From contig JBBIKZ010000136.1 of assembly GCA_037445185.1 (NCBI GenBank), positions 1 to 5,818 of the forward strand: DNA of 5,818 nucleotides, read 5' to 3'. The notes below the pieces were generated by a model that saw only the letters and a program-made list of their open reading frames with translations, made no database searches and was not told the DNA's origin. A program made the position numbers and the translations under genes. Of this stretch, positions 1 through 5,772 are shown one piece after another. Position 1 is the first letter of the stretch. Each line of letters opens with the position of its first letter. Origin of the DNA: JANWZL01 sp037445185. GTDB lineage: Bacteria > Pseudomonadota > Gammaproteobacteria > Burkholderiales > Thiobacillaceae.

Positions 1-142
1 GGCGCAGCCATTTGTAGGCGGTGCGTACGCTAACGCCGGCGGCTTTGGCCGCCTCCTCCGGGCGCAGACCATGATCGAGGATGCGAGATACGAGCAGGGC
101 TCGACCGCGAGCCGTTAATCGGGCATTTTTATGACTGTTCAC
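1..142 (-). CDS. IS481-family transposase, N-terminal part (runs off the left edge)
   Basis: The reverse strand from 142 reads GTG then NSHKNARLTARGRALL and continues for 47 codons to the window edge without a stop. This matches the N-terminus I know from IS481-family DDE transposases, which typically begin M-N-x-H-K-N-A-R-L-T. Residues about 26-47 (LRPEEAAKAAGVSVRTAYKW) form the helix-turn-helix that binds the element ends; the catalytic DDE domain lies outside the window. The GTG start is supported by an AGGAG Shine-Dalgarno (149-153) six bases upstream and by the position of the family N-terminus. The visible part has no frameshift or stop, so the gene may be intact. The reading frame of the interrupted permease runs in from upstream and stops 14 nt past this start in a different frame. 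The family call is confident; whether the whole transposase is functional cannot be seen. Confidence 0.9.
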   Translation of the reverse strand, partial: MNSHKNARLTARGRALLVSRILDHGLRPEEAAKAAGVSVRTAYKWLR

Positions 143-148
143 TCGTAA

Positions 149-153
149 CTCCT
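149..153 (-). promoter_or_regulatory. Ribosome binding site of the IS481-family transposase
   Basis: AGGAG on the minus strand lies six bases before the GTG at 142. No other start codon gives the family N-terminus, so this site fixes the start. Confidence 0.7.
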
Positions 154-198
154 GGGCTTGGTTCGGTTTCGTAGCCCCAATTCTCCGGGTAAGTCCCG

Positions 199-224
199 TG
201 TGAACAACCTACTGAGAGATCACA
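199..224 (-). repeat. Terminal repeat region of the IS481-family element
   Basis: These 26 bp are the outer end of the element. They begin and end with a short inverted pair: TCACA at 220-224 (TGTGA on the minus strand) and TGTGA at 199-203, separated by 16 bp. The matching inverted repeat at the other end of the element is not in the window, so the exact length of the terminal repeat is an estimate. Confidence 0.7.
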
Positions 225-230
225 GCTAGC
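225..230. other. IS481 target site GCTAGC (one copy of the presumed duplication)
   Basis: The six bases touching the element end are GCTAGC, a palindrome with the CTAG core that IS481-type elements prefer. They encode Ala93-Ser94 of the interrupted permease. A second copy is expected beyond the left edge of the window. Confidence 0.7.
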
Positions 231-506
231 GAGCCACTGATGCAGCTGCATGGCGACGGCGATGCCGACCAGCGAGAACGGCAGCAGGGGCCAGAGGTCA
301 CGCCAGGCGATGTGCGCGCGGTGGCGCCAGGCCTGCAGGATGGAGCCCGAGTTGTCGAGCACCACCACCAGCGGCACCACCAAGGTCAAGGGGTAGAACT
401 GGGCGAGCAGGGGCGAGGCGACCAGGGCCGAGCCAAAACCGGCGATGCCGCGCACGAAATAGGCGGTCAGAGCAATGAATGGGGCGAGCAGGAGTCCCGT
501 GTCCAT
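225..506 (-). pseudogene. TauE/SafE (TSUP) family membrane permease, N-terminal fragment cut by the IS
   Basis: The minus strand from the ATG at 506 encodes 94 residues of a hydrophobic protein beginning MDTGLLLAPFIALTAYFVRG. The glycine-rich stretch at residues 20-25 (GIAGFG) followed by SALVASPLL is typical of the first helices of TSUP permeases, which export sulfite, sulfoacetate or other organic anions. About three membrane segments are visible (roughly residues 3-18, 38-52 and 72-88). Family members have around 250 residues and usually eight helices, so most of the protein is missing from this side. The frame is open up to the IS at 224 and then continues for 31 IS-encoded codons to a stop at 129, giving a 125-residue hybrid that would not make a transporter. 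The rest of the gene, if kept, lies beyond the IS. Its substrate cannot be deduced. It is divergent from nadE, 83 bp away. Confidence 0.82.
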
Positions 507-589
507 CCCAAGTCGTTAATATACGTCGCTGCCTATGGTAGCCGAGGCCGACCTTGCCCAGCCAGCGCGGTATCGCGCATCATAGCGTG

Positions 590-2194
590 ATGAAGCTCGC
601 CCTCGCCCAGTTCAACCCCATCGTCGGCGACCTGGAAGGCAACGCCGAGCGCATCGCGACCCTGGCCGGGCAGGCGCACGCTGCCGGGGTGGATCTGCTG
701 CTCTTTCCGGAGCTCGCCCTGTGCGGCTACCCGCCCGAAGACCTGGCGCTGCGCGAGGATTTCTACGCCGAGAACGCCCGCGTGCTGGCGGCGCTCACCC
801 CCAGACTGCCGGCGGATCTCGCGGTGGTGCTGGGCCTGCCGCTGCTCGAGGGCGCCAGGCGCCACAACGCCGCGGTGGTGTTGCGCGGCGGCCGCGTCGA
901 GGCGATCTACCGCAAGCAGGACCTGCCCAATCACACCGTCTTCGACGAATTGCGCACCTTCATGCCTGGGGATACGGCCACGGTGTTCGAGGTGGGTGGG
1001 CTGCGCTTCGGTCTCAACATCTGCTCCGACATCTGGGTGCCGGGCTACGCCACCCAGGCCCGCGAGGCCGGCGCCCAAGCCTTGCTGGTGATCAACGCCT
1101 CGCCTTTTCACCAAGGCAAGCAGGCGGATCGCTATCGGGTGGCGCAGGAGCGCATTGCCGAGACGGGCATGCCGCTCGTCTACGTCAACATGGTCGGTGG
1201 CCAGGACGAGCTGGTGTTCGACGGCGGCTCCTTCGCCATGGACGCTCGAGGCGAGGTCACGGCCCAGCTGCCGTTCTTCAGCGAAGGGCTCTACTACCTG
1301 GACTGTCGGGACGGCATACCCCGGGGCGAGATCCATCCCCTGCCGGGACTGGAGGAGAGCGTCTATCAGGCCCTGGTGCTGGGGGTGAGGGACTATGTCG
1401 AGAAGAACGGCTTCCCCGGCGTCCTCATCGGCTTGTCGGGCGGCATCGACTCGGCGCTGACCCTGGTCATCGCCGTCGACGCCCTGGGCCCGGGGCGCGT
1501 CGAGGCGGTGATGATGCCCTCGCAATACACCGCCGACATGAGCCGCGAGGATGCCGCCGAGCTCGCCCGTAGGCTGGGGGTGACCGACCGCGTCATCCCC
1601 ATCAAACCCATGTTCGACAGCTTCCTCACCGCCCTGGCCGACGCCTTCGACAACCTGCCTTACGACACAACCGAAGAGAACATCCAGGCACGCATCCGCG
1701 GCGTGATCCTGATGGCCCTGTCGAACAAGTTCGGCAAACTGGTGCTCACCACCGGTAACAAGAGCGAGATGGCCGCCGGCTACGCCACCCTCTACGGCGA
1801 CATGGCGGGCGGCTTCGCGGTGCTGAAGGATGTGGCCAAGACCCTGGTCTATCGGCTCGCCTGCTACCGCAACCATCGTCAGGAGGTCATCCCCGCCCGC
1901 ATCATCGTGCGCGCCCCCAGTGCGGAACTGCGACCCAACCAGACCGATCAGGACAGCCTGCCCCCCTACGAGGACCTGGACGCCATCATGGAGCGTTACA
2001 TGGAGCTCGACCAGTCGCCGCGCGAGATCGTCGCCGCCGGTTTTCCCGAGGAGATGGTGCGCAAGGTGGTGCGGCTGATCGACCTGTCGGAATACAAGCG
2101 CCGCCAGTCGGCGCCCGGCATCCGTGTCACCCGGCGCGGCTTCGGCCGCGACCGGCGCTATCCCGTGACCAACCGCTACAAGGCGCCGTTTTGA
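590..2194 (+). CDS. nadE: Glutamine-dependent NAD+ synthetase
   Basis: This cytoplasmic two-domain enzyme makes NAD+ from nicotinic acid adenine dinucleotide, ATP and glutamine, the last step of NAD biosynthesis. From the ATG at 590 it has 534 residues, about the usual length for the glutamine-using form. Residues 1 to about 260 are the nitrilase-type glutaminase domain, with the expected triad Glu41 (FPELALCGYPP), Lys109 (YRKQDLPN) and Cys145 (NICSDIW). Residues from about 270 are the synthetase domain, with the ATP-pyrophosphatase loop SGGIDS (283-288), TTGNKSE (387-393) and GYATLYGDMAGG (397-408). A TTG at 554 would add 12 residues and a GTG at 587 one; I chose the ATG because MKLALAQFNP is the family N-terminus. 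No clear Shine-Dalgarno precedes any of the three. The frame is intact. glnB follows on the same strand after 73 bp. Confidence 0.96.
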   Translation: MKLALAQFNPIVGDLEGNAERIATLAGQAHAAGVDLLLFPELALCGYPPEDLALREDFYAENARVLAALTPRLPADLAVVLGLPLLEGARRHNAAVVLRGGRVEAIYRKQDLPNHTVFDELRTFMPGDTATVFEVGGLRFGLNICSDIWVPGYATQAREAGAQALLVINASPFHQGKQADRYRVAQERIAETGMPLVYVNMVGGQDELVFDGGSFAMDARGEVTAQLPFFSEGLYYLDCRDGIPRGEIHPLPGLEESVYQALVLGVRDYVEKNGFPGVLIGLSGGIDSALTLVIAVDALGPGRVEAVMMPSQYTADMSREDAAELARRLGVTDRVIPIKPMFDSFLTALADAFDNLPYDTTEENIQARIRGVILMALSNKFGKLVLTTGNKSEMAAGYATLYGDMAGGFAVLKDVAKTLVYRLACYRNHRQEVIPARIIVRAPSAELRPNQTDQDSLPPYEDLDAIMERYMELDQSPREIVAAGFPEEMVRKVVRLIDLSEYKRRQSAPGIRVTRRGFGRDRRYPVTNRYKAPF

Positions 2195-2267
2195 CGCGAG
2201 CAGTGCGCCTGAGCAGCGCAGGCAAAAGCCCTACACTGTCTGCCGCTGACCGTTTCGAGGAGATGCC

Positions 2268-2606
2268 ATGAAGAAGATCGAAGCCATCATCAAACCCTTC
2301 AAGCTGGACGAGGTGCGCGAGGCGCTGTCGGCCATCGGCGTGACCGGGCTCACCGTCACCGAGGTCAAGGGCTTCGGGCGCCAGAAGGGCCACACCGAGC
2401 TCTACCGCGGCGCCGAATACGTGGTGGACTTCCTGCCCAAGGTGAAGATCGAGTTGGTGGTGGCCGACGCGCTCGTCGATCAGGCCATAGACGCCATCCT
2501 CAAGTCTGCCCGCACCGGCAAGATCGGCGACGGCAAGATCTTCGTCAGCACCGTCGAGCAGGTGGTACGCATCCGCACCGGCGAGACCGGCGAGGCGGCG
2601 GTCTGA
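2268..2606 (+). CDS. glnB: Nitrogen regulatory protein P-II
   Basis: P-II is a small trimeric cytoplasmic sensor that binds ATP/ADP and 2-oxoglutarate and controls glutamine synthetase adenylylation, NtrB and other targets. The product has 112 residues, exactly the family length. The T-loop (about 37-55) contains KGHTELYRGAEY, with Tyr51 at the uridylylation position, so control by GlnD is expected. The second signature RTGKIGDGKIFV spans 82-93, and the C-terminus RIRTGETGEAAV resembles E. coli GlnB. A strong Shine-Dalgarno GAGGAG (2257-2262) lies five bases before the ATG. No amtB follows, which favours GlnB over the GlnK paralogue, but sequence alone does not settle this. Its place just after nadE suggests co-transcription, though the 73-bp gap leaves room for its own promoter. 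Confidence 0.96.
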   Translation: MKKIEAIIKPFKLDEVREALSAIGVTGLTVTEVKGFGRQKGHTELYRGAEYVVDFLPKVKIELVVADALVDQAIDAILKSARTGKIGDGKIFVSTVEQVVRIRTGETGEAAV

Positions 2607-2628
2607 AGCCGGATCGCTCCGGGTCGGA

Positions 2629-3579
2629 TCAGACCGCGGCGGCCAGGGCCGCGCCCTTGAGCCCGACGTCCTCGTCCAGCACCACGTAGACCGGCACCCG
2701 TTCCATCCAGGCCGAGAAGCGGCCCTTGTCCCGGAAGCCCTCCAGAAAGGCACCCTGCCGCAGGATGGCAAGGATGCGGGGGGCGATGCCGCCGGCCAGA
2801 TAGACGCCGCCCAGGCATTGCGACACCAGGGCCAGGTCACCGGCGGTCTGGCCGAAGATGCGCGCGAACAGGCTCAAGGTGCGGACCGCGACGCCGTCGC
2901 GTCCGTCCAGGGCGGCGTCGGTGATCTCGGCTGCCGTGAGCGCGGGCGCCATGCCGGGCATGTCCGCCTCGCTCCAGCAGAAGCGATAGAGCTGGGTGAG
3001 GCCGGGGCCGGAGAGGATGCGTTCGACCGAAACCCGGCCATAGATGCCCTGCAGAAAGTTGAGCAGCCGCGTCTGCAGGGCGTCGGCGGGGGCGAAGGAG
3101 ATGTGCCCGCCCTCCGAGGCCATGGAACGGTAGCGTCCCTCGAACCAGGCGGTCTGCACGACGCCGAGGCCGGTGCCCGCCCCCAGCGCCAGGCGCGGGG
3201 CATGGGCCACCGGCTCGCCGGTCTGCAGGGTGGCGCGACCGTTCTCCTCCAGCACGCCCAGGCCGTGCCCCACCGCCGCGAAGTCGTTCACCAGCCGCAC
3301 CTTGGGGATGCCGGTCTCGGCGGAGATGGCCTCGCTGTCGATGACCCAGTCCAGATTGGTCAGCCTCACCTGGCGGCCGTCGGTGGGGCCGGCCACGGCG
3401 AGACAGGCGGCCTGGGGGCGCGTCTTGCCGTCGAGGAAGGCGCGCAGCAGCTGGCTTAAGGAGCGCGCGCCGTCGTTACGGAAACGTTCCACCTCGCGCA
3501 GACGCACGCGATTGATGGCCACGTCGGCCAGGGCCAGGCGGGTGTTGGTGCCGCCGATGTCGCCGGTCAATACGATCAT
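2629..3579 (-). CDS. glk: Glucokinase (E. coli Glk type)
   Basis: This cytoplasmic enzyme phosphorylates glucose with ATP to glucose 6-phosphate. The 316 residues match the length of the Glk family of E. coli type, distinct from ROK glucokinases. The phosphate loop is at the N-terminus (GDIGGTNTR, 6-14). The catalytic Asp99 lies in LVNDFAA (97-102). The ATP-binding glycine loop LGAGTGLG is at 132-139. The glucose-contacting residues are Glu156 and His159 in SEGGHISF and Glu186, all within one position of E. coli numbering. A second nucleotide-binding segment LAGGIAPR is at 261-268. The reading frame is intact and ends 22 bp from the convergent glnB stop. No good Shine-Dalgarno is visible before the ATG at 3579. 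It lies 103 bp downstream of the small unknown gene on the same strand, so it may share that transcript. Confidence 0.95.
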   Translation of the reverse strand: MIVLTGDIGGTNTRLALADVAINRVRLREVERFRNDGARSLSQLLRAFLDGKTRPQAACLAVAGPTDGRQVRLTNLDWVIDSEAISAETGIPKVRLVNDFAAVGHGLGVLEENGRATLQTGEPVAHAPRLALGAGTGLGVVQTAWFEGRYRSMASEGGHISFAPADALQTRLLNFLQGIYGRVSVERILSGPGLTQLYRFCWSEADMPGMAPALTAAEITDAALDGRDGVAVRTLSLFARIFGQTAGDLALVSQCLGGVYLAGGIAPRILAILRQGAFLEGFRDKGRFSAWMERVPVYVVLDEDVGLKGAALAAAV

Positions 3580-3682
3580 GATGTTCGGGGGATGTCTCGT
3601 TAAAAACGAAGCGCTCCTTGGGTTGCGATTCTTGTCCCCAATGGGGCGCGGGCCGGACCTGCCTGTCGCGTCGCCGCAGGGT

Positions 3683-3946
3683 TCAGGATTCGACGATCTC
3701 CAGGGCCAGCAGTTCGTCGCTCAGCCCGCTCTGGTCCTGGGTGAGGACGGGGATCATACGGGTTTCCACGGCGTACTCCCAGGGGCGGCCGTGCATGTCC
3801 GCCTGCAGGACGGCGGCGGGAGTGTCGGCCTCGAGGACCAGACTGGGGGGGCTATCCACCACCTCGATGACGATCCATTCCCTGGCCAGGTAGCGTACCT
3901 TGAGGCCGATCAGGGCGCGCAGATGGGGCAGCGTGATCTCGATCAC
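3683..3946 (-). CDS. Small conserved-looking protein of unknown function, coupled to the amidotransferase
   Basis: I do not recognise a named family. The 87-residue product starts at a GTG at 3946 (VIEITLPHLRALIGLKVRYL), which overlaps the TGA stop of the upstream amidotransferase as GTGA, a 4-nt overlap typical of translational coupling. That overlap is the reason for choosing this start over longer possibilities in the same frame, which would run far into the amidotransferase. The protein has no signal peptide, membrane segment or cysteine. It is acidic and rich in alternating hydrophobic stretches (VRYLAREWIVIEVV, SLVLEAD, MIPVL), suggesting a small beta-rich fold; this is inference. Similar short proteins beginning I-E-I-T-L-x-H-L-R-A-L-I-G are, from memory, annotated as hypothetical in betaproteobacteria. 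A role together with the amidotransferase is plausible from the overlap but not shown. Confidence 0.72.
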   Translation of the reverse strand: MIEITLPHLRALIGLKVRYLAREWIVIEVVDSPPSLVLEADTPAAVLQADMHGRPWEYAVETRMIPVLTQDQSGLSDELLALEIVES

Positions 3947-4680
3947 GCGCCCAGTCCTTCGATCCACCGGCCGTACAGGCGCTCGGCGACCGCGCGCATG
4001 GGCGCAAGCTGGCGTGGCGTCTCGGCGAGAATCTGTTCGGGCGTCTGCACGGCAGGGCTCGCAGCCTGTGCGATCTCCTCGGCGCCGACCTCGCACCAGG
4101 TGCGGATCATCGCCTCGGTCATCTCCACATGGCATTGCAAGGCGAGATGTCTGCCCAGGGCGAAGGCCTGGTTCGCGCAATGGTCGCTCTCCAGGATGCG
4201 GGTGGCGCCCGGCGGGATGGAAAAGGTCTCGCCATGCCAGTGGAAGGCCGCAAAGCGCGCGAGGTCGCCGAACCAGTGCTGCGTGACCGGGCTCGCCACC
4301 GTGCGCACCTCGCCCCAGCCGATCTCCTTGACCGGATTGCGCGTGACCGCGCCGCCCAGCGCCTTGGCCATGAGCTGACCGCCCAGACAATGCCCCAGCA
4401 CAGGGACGTCCAGCGCCACCGCCTGGCGGATGAGGTCCAGGACCTGGGGGATCCAGGGCAGGTCATCGTTCACGCTCATGGGGCCGCCCATGAACGCGAG
4501 GCCGGCGTAGGGGGCGGGGCTGGCGGGAACGGCCTCGCCGGCGTCGATGGCGATGAGCCGCCAGGGCAGGCCTCGCGCTTCGAGGTATGTGGCAAAATGC
4601 CCTGGCCCCTCTTCGAGGTATGTGGCAAAATGCCCTGGCCCCTCGGTGGGGGCGTGGCGGAAGATGGCGACGGGTTTCAT
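3943..4680 (-). CDS. Class I glutamine amidotransferase, stand-alone, with an 11-residue internal duplication
   Basis: The 245-residue cytoplasmic protein has a GuaA-type class I amidotransferase fold, which removes the amide of glutamine or cleaves gamma-glutamyl bonds. The nucleophile is Cys98 in GHCLGGQLMAKALGG. The partner His184 and Glu186 are in CHVEMT. The oxyanion-side motif FMGGPMSV is at 63-70. No synthetase domain is attached and none is encoded next door, so the true substrate is unknown. Residues 13-23 and 24-34 both read EGPGHFATYLE, encoded by a perfect 33-bp tandem repeat. Relatives have, as I remember them, a single copy after the first strand, so this looks like a recent in-frame expansion in the first helix. 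All catalytic motifs lie downstream and are intact. The start MKPVAIFRHAPTEGPG fits the family, although no clear Shine-Dalgarno is present. It is the first gene of a probable minus-strand unit with the 87-residue gene and perhaps glk. Confidence 0.88.
   Translation of the reverse strand: MKPVAIFRHAPTEGPGHFATYLEEGPGHFATYLEARGLPWRLIAIDAGEAVPASPAPYAGLAFMGGPMSVNDDLPWIPQVLDLIRQAVALDVPVLGHCLGGQLMAKALGGAVTRNPVKEIGWGEVRTVASPVTQHWFGDLARFAAFHWHGETFSIPPGATRILESDHCANQAFALGRHLALQCHVEMTEAMIRTWCEVGAEEIAQAASPAVQTPEQILAETPRQLAPMRAVAERLYGRWIEGLGA
4578..4643. repeat. Perfect 33-bp tandem duplication inside the amidotransferase gene
   Basis: Copy 1 is 4578-4610 and copy 2 is 4611-4643. They are identical base for base, and one further base (4644) also matches the start of the unit. 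The length is a multiple of three, so the frame is kept and 11 residues are added. Each unit holds an 11-bp inverted repeat, GGCAAAATGCC (4591-4601 and 4624-4634), which could promote slippage. Perfect identity points to a recent event, or to an assembly error. Confidence 0.97.
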
Positions 4681-4694
4681 GTCAGGGTTAAGGG

Positions 4695-5351
4695 ATGCCG
4701 AGGTTGTGGGCGGTATTATGCCTCTTTGTTGCCGGTGCGGCAGGCGCGCAGACCAGTGTGACGGTCAGCGGGGTGATGGGCGACAAGGCCCTGGTCAGCG
4801 TCAACGGCGGTCCGCCCAAGGTCCTGCGTCCGGGCGAGAGCGTCAACGGCGTGCGCCTCGTCGGGGTCGGTCCCCAGGGGGTGGAGCTCGTCGTCGACGG
4901 GCGGCGTCATGTACTGGCCATCGGTCACGGCGTGCATGCCCCAGCCGGCAAAGCGGTCGCGGACGGGGCCGCGGTGGCGGACGGTCGGGTCGTATTGACG
5001 GCAGACGCGGGCGGCCACTTCTTGGCGACCGCCACGGTGAACGGTCTGCCCGTGCGTTTCATGGTCGATACCGGCGCCAGCTACGTCGCCCTGCCCAGCA
5101 GCGTCGCCCGGCAGGCGGGGGTCGACCTGTCCAATGCCACCCCCGTGGTGATCGACACCGCCAACGGACGCGCCCGCGCCCAGCGTGTCGTGATCAACTC
5201 GCTCAGGCTGGGCCGGATCAGCGCCAACCTCGTGGAGGCGCTGGTGGTGGAGAATGCCGCCCTGTCGCAGCCCCTGCTGGGCATGAGCTTCCTCAACCGC
5301 ACCAACATGCAGCGCGAGGGGGATACCCTGGTGCTGACGCAGCGCTACTGA
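4695..5351 (+). CDS. Secreted retropepsin-like aspartic protease (clan AA, TIGR02281-type)
   Basis: The 218-residue product begins with a signal peptide (MPRLWAVLCLFVAGAAGAQT), probably cleaved after Ala18, so it acts in the periplasm. Residues about 19-80 form a small beta-rich domain (VSGVMGDKALVSVNGGPPKV). Residues about 100-218 are the retropepsin-like protease domain. The catalytic Asp125 is in MVDTGASYVALP, and the conserved LLGMSFLNR block is at 194-202. One DTG per chain implies an active dimer, as in retroviral proteases. Substrates of this bacterial family are not known to me. The ATG at 4695 has AGGG (4684-4687) seven bases upstream and directly yields the signal peptide. The gene diverges from the amidotransferase with 14 bp between start codons, so its promoter must lie within the amidotransferase coding region. 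A block of tandem repeats begins five bases after its stop. Confidence 0.88.
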   Translation: MPRLWAVLCLFVAGAAGAQTSVTVSGVMGDKALVSVNGGPPKVLRPGESVNGVRLVGVGPQGVELVVDGRRHVLAIGHGVHAPAGKAVADGAAVADGRVVLTADAGGHFLATATVNGLPVRFMVDTGASYVALPSSVARQAGVDLSNATPVVIDTANGRARAQRVVINSLRLGRISANLVEALVVENAALSQPLLGMSFLNRTNMQREGDTLVLTQRY

Positions 5352-5355
5352 TTCA

Positions 5356-5411
5356 GGTTACAGGTTTCCGGTTACAGGTTTCCGGTTACAGGTTTCCGGT
5401 TACAGGTTTCA
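5356..5411 (+). repeat. 14-bp tandem repeat, four copies
   Basis: The unit GGTTACAGGTTTCC occurs at 5356-5369, 5370-5383, 5384-5397 and 5398-5411. The first three are identical and the fourth ends in A instead of C. The array starts five bases after the protease stop codon. Confidence 0.95.
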
Positions 5412-5496
5412 GAGGTCAGAGGTCCTAGAGCAGAGGTCAGTAAGGCTTACGCGGCGCGAAGCGGCGTACATCTTGGTCTGACCCCTGACCCCTGAC
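5411..5496. repeat. 7-bp repeats arranged as an imperfect inverted pair
   Basis: The left arm has AGAGGTC at 5411-5417, 5418-5424 and 5432-5438, with a diverged unit between the second and third. The right arm has CTGACCC at 5478-5484 and 5485-5491 followed by CTGAC. The arms are largely complementary: 5432-5440 pairs with 5478-5486 at eight of nine positions. The 37 bp between them contain two nested short inverted repeats, GTAAG/CTTAC (5440-5450) and TACGC/GCGTA (5448-5468). The whole could fold as a branched hairpin. There is no T-run after it, so it is not a standard terminator. Confidence 0.7.
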
Positions 5497-5627
5497 ATAC
5501 GACCCCAAAGGCACGGCGAACTTCGAGTCTGGCTCAGCGCTCGCCGCGCTTGTCGCGTTCGATCAGGGCGTAGGCGGAGTGGTTGTGGAGGGAGGAGAAG
5601 TGCCGTGCCGGCGGGCGGAGCAGGGGG

Positions 5628-5641
5628 CCCGCGCGAGCGGG
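5628..5641. other. GC-rich hairpin of repeat copy 1 (5-bp stem, GCGA loop)
   Basis: CCCGC (5628-5632) pairs with GCGGG (5637-5641) around a GCGA loop. G5627 opposite G5642 blocks a sixth pair. No T-run follows on either strand. Confidence 0.6.
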
Positions 5642-5772
5642 GATGCGACCCCAAAGGCACGGCGAACTTCGAGTCTGGCTCAGCGCTCGCTGCGCTTGTC
5701 GCGTTCGATCAGGGCGTAGGCGGAGTGGTTGTGGAGGGAGGAGAAGTGCCGTGCCGGCGGGCGGAGCAGGGG

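Larger units (their letters stand above)
1..224 (-). mobile_element. IS481-family insertion sequence, one end and transposase start only
   Basis: The element is read leftwards. Its outer end is at 224, where the minus strand begins TGTGATCTCTCAGTAGGTTG, closely resembling the terminal sequence of IS481 elements as I remember it (TGTGA, then a conserved AGGTTGT block). The 82 bp between the end and the transposase start hold the terminal repeat, the presumed promoter and the ribosome binding site. The adjacent host sequence is GCTAGC, which fits the NCTAGN target preference reported for IS481. The permease reading frame is continuous up to 224 and departs from its family exactly there, confirming the boundary. 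The other end, the second inverted repeat and the second target copy are outside the window. Confidence 0.88.

Noticed and set aside
199..224. CRP-type operator from TGTGA and TCACA
   Set aside because: The half-sites are 16 bp apart, not 6, and they lie in the IS end, where the outer TGTGA is explained by the terminal repeat.
507..589. Divergent promoters between the permease and nadE: TATATT on the minus strand (518-523) and TATGGT on the plus strand (534-539)
   Set aside because: Neither has a recognisable -35 at 16-18 bp, and TATATT lies only 11 bases before the permease ATG, leaving almost no leader.
554..589. TTG-initiated N-terminal extension of nadE by 12 residues
   Set aside because: The extra residues do not fit the family N-terminus, and there is no ribosome binding site to favour the TTG over the ATG at 590.
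533..1876. Long minus-strand open frame (447 codons) opposite nadE
   Set aside because: It is the antisense shadow of a GC-rich gene with all catalytic motifs intact on the plus strand, and its translation shows no recognisable domain.
2195..2267. Promoter for glnB: TACACT (2232-2237) with CTGAGC (2209-2214) 17 bp upstream, and TTGACG at 2191-2196
   Set aside because: The -10-like and -35-like hexamers match only four and three of six positions, and TTGACG has no -10 partner at the right distance. Too weak to call.
2607..2628. Bidirectional terminator between convergent glnB and glk
   Set aside because: Only a 5-bp stem (CCGGA/TCCGG, 2609-2622) with no T-run on either strand.
3580..3682. 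Terminator or promoter between the small unknown gene and glk
   Set aside because: Two small palindromes occur (CCCC-AAT-GGGG near 3637-3647 and TCGTT-AAA-AACGA at 3597-3609), but neither has a T-run in the right place, and no paired -35/-10 can be defended.
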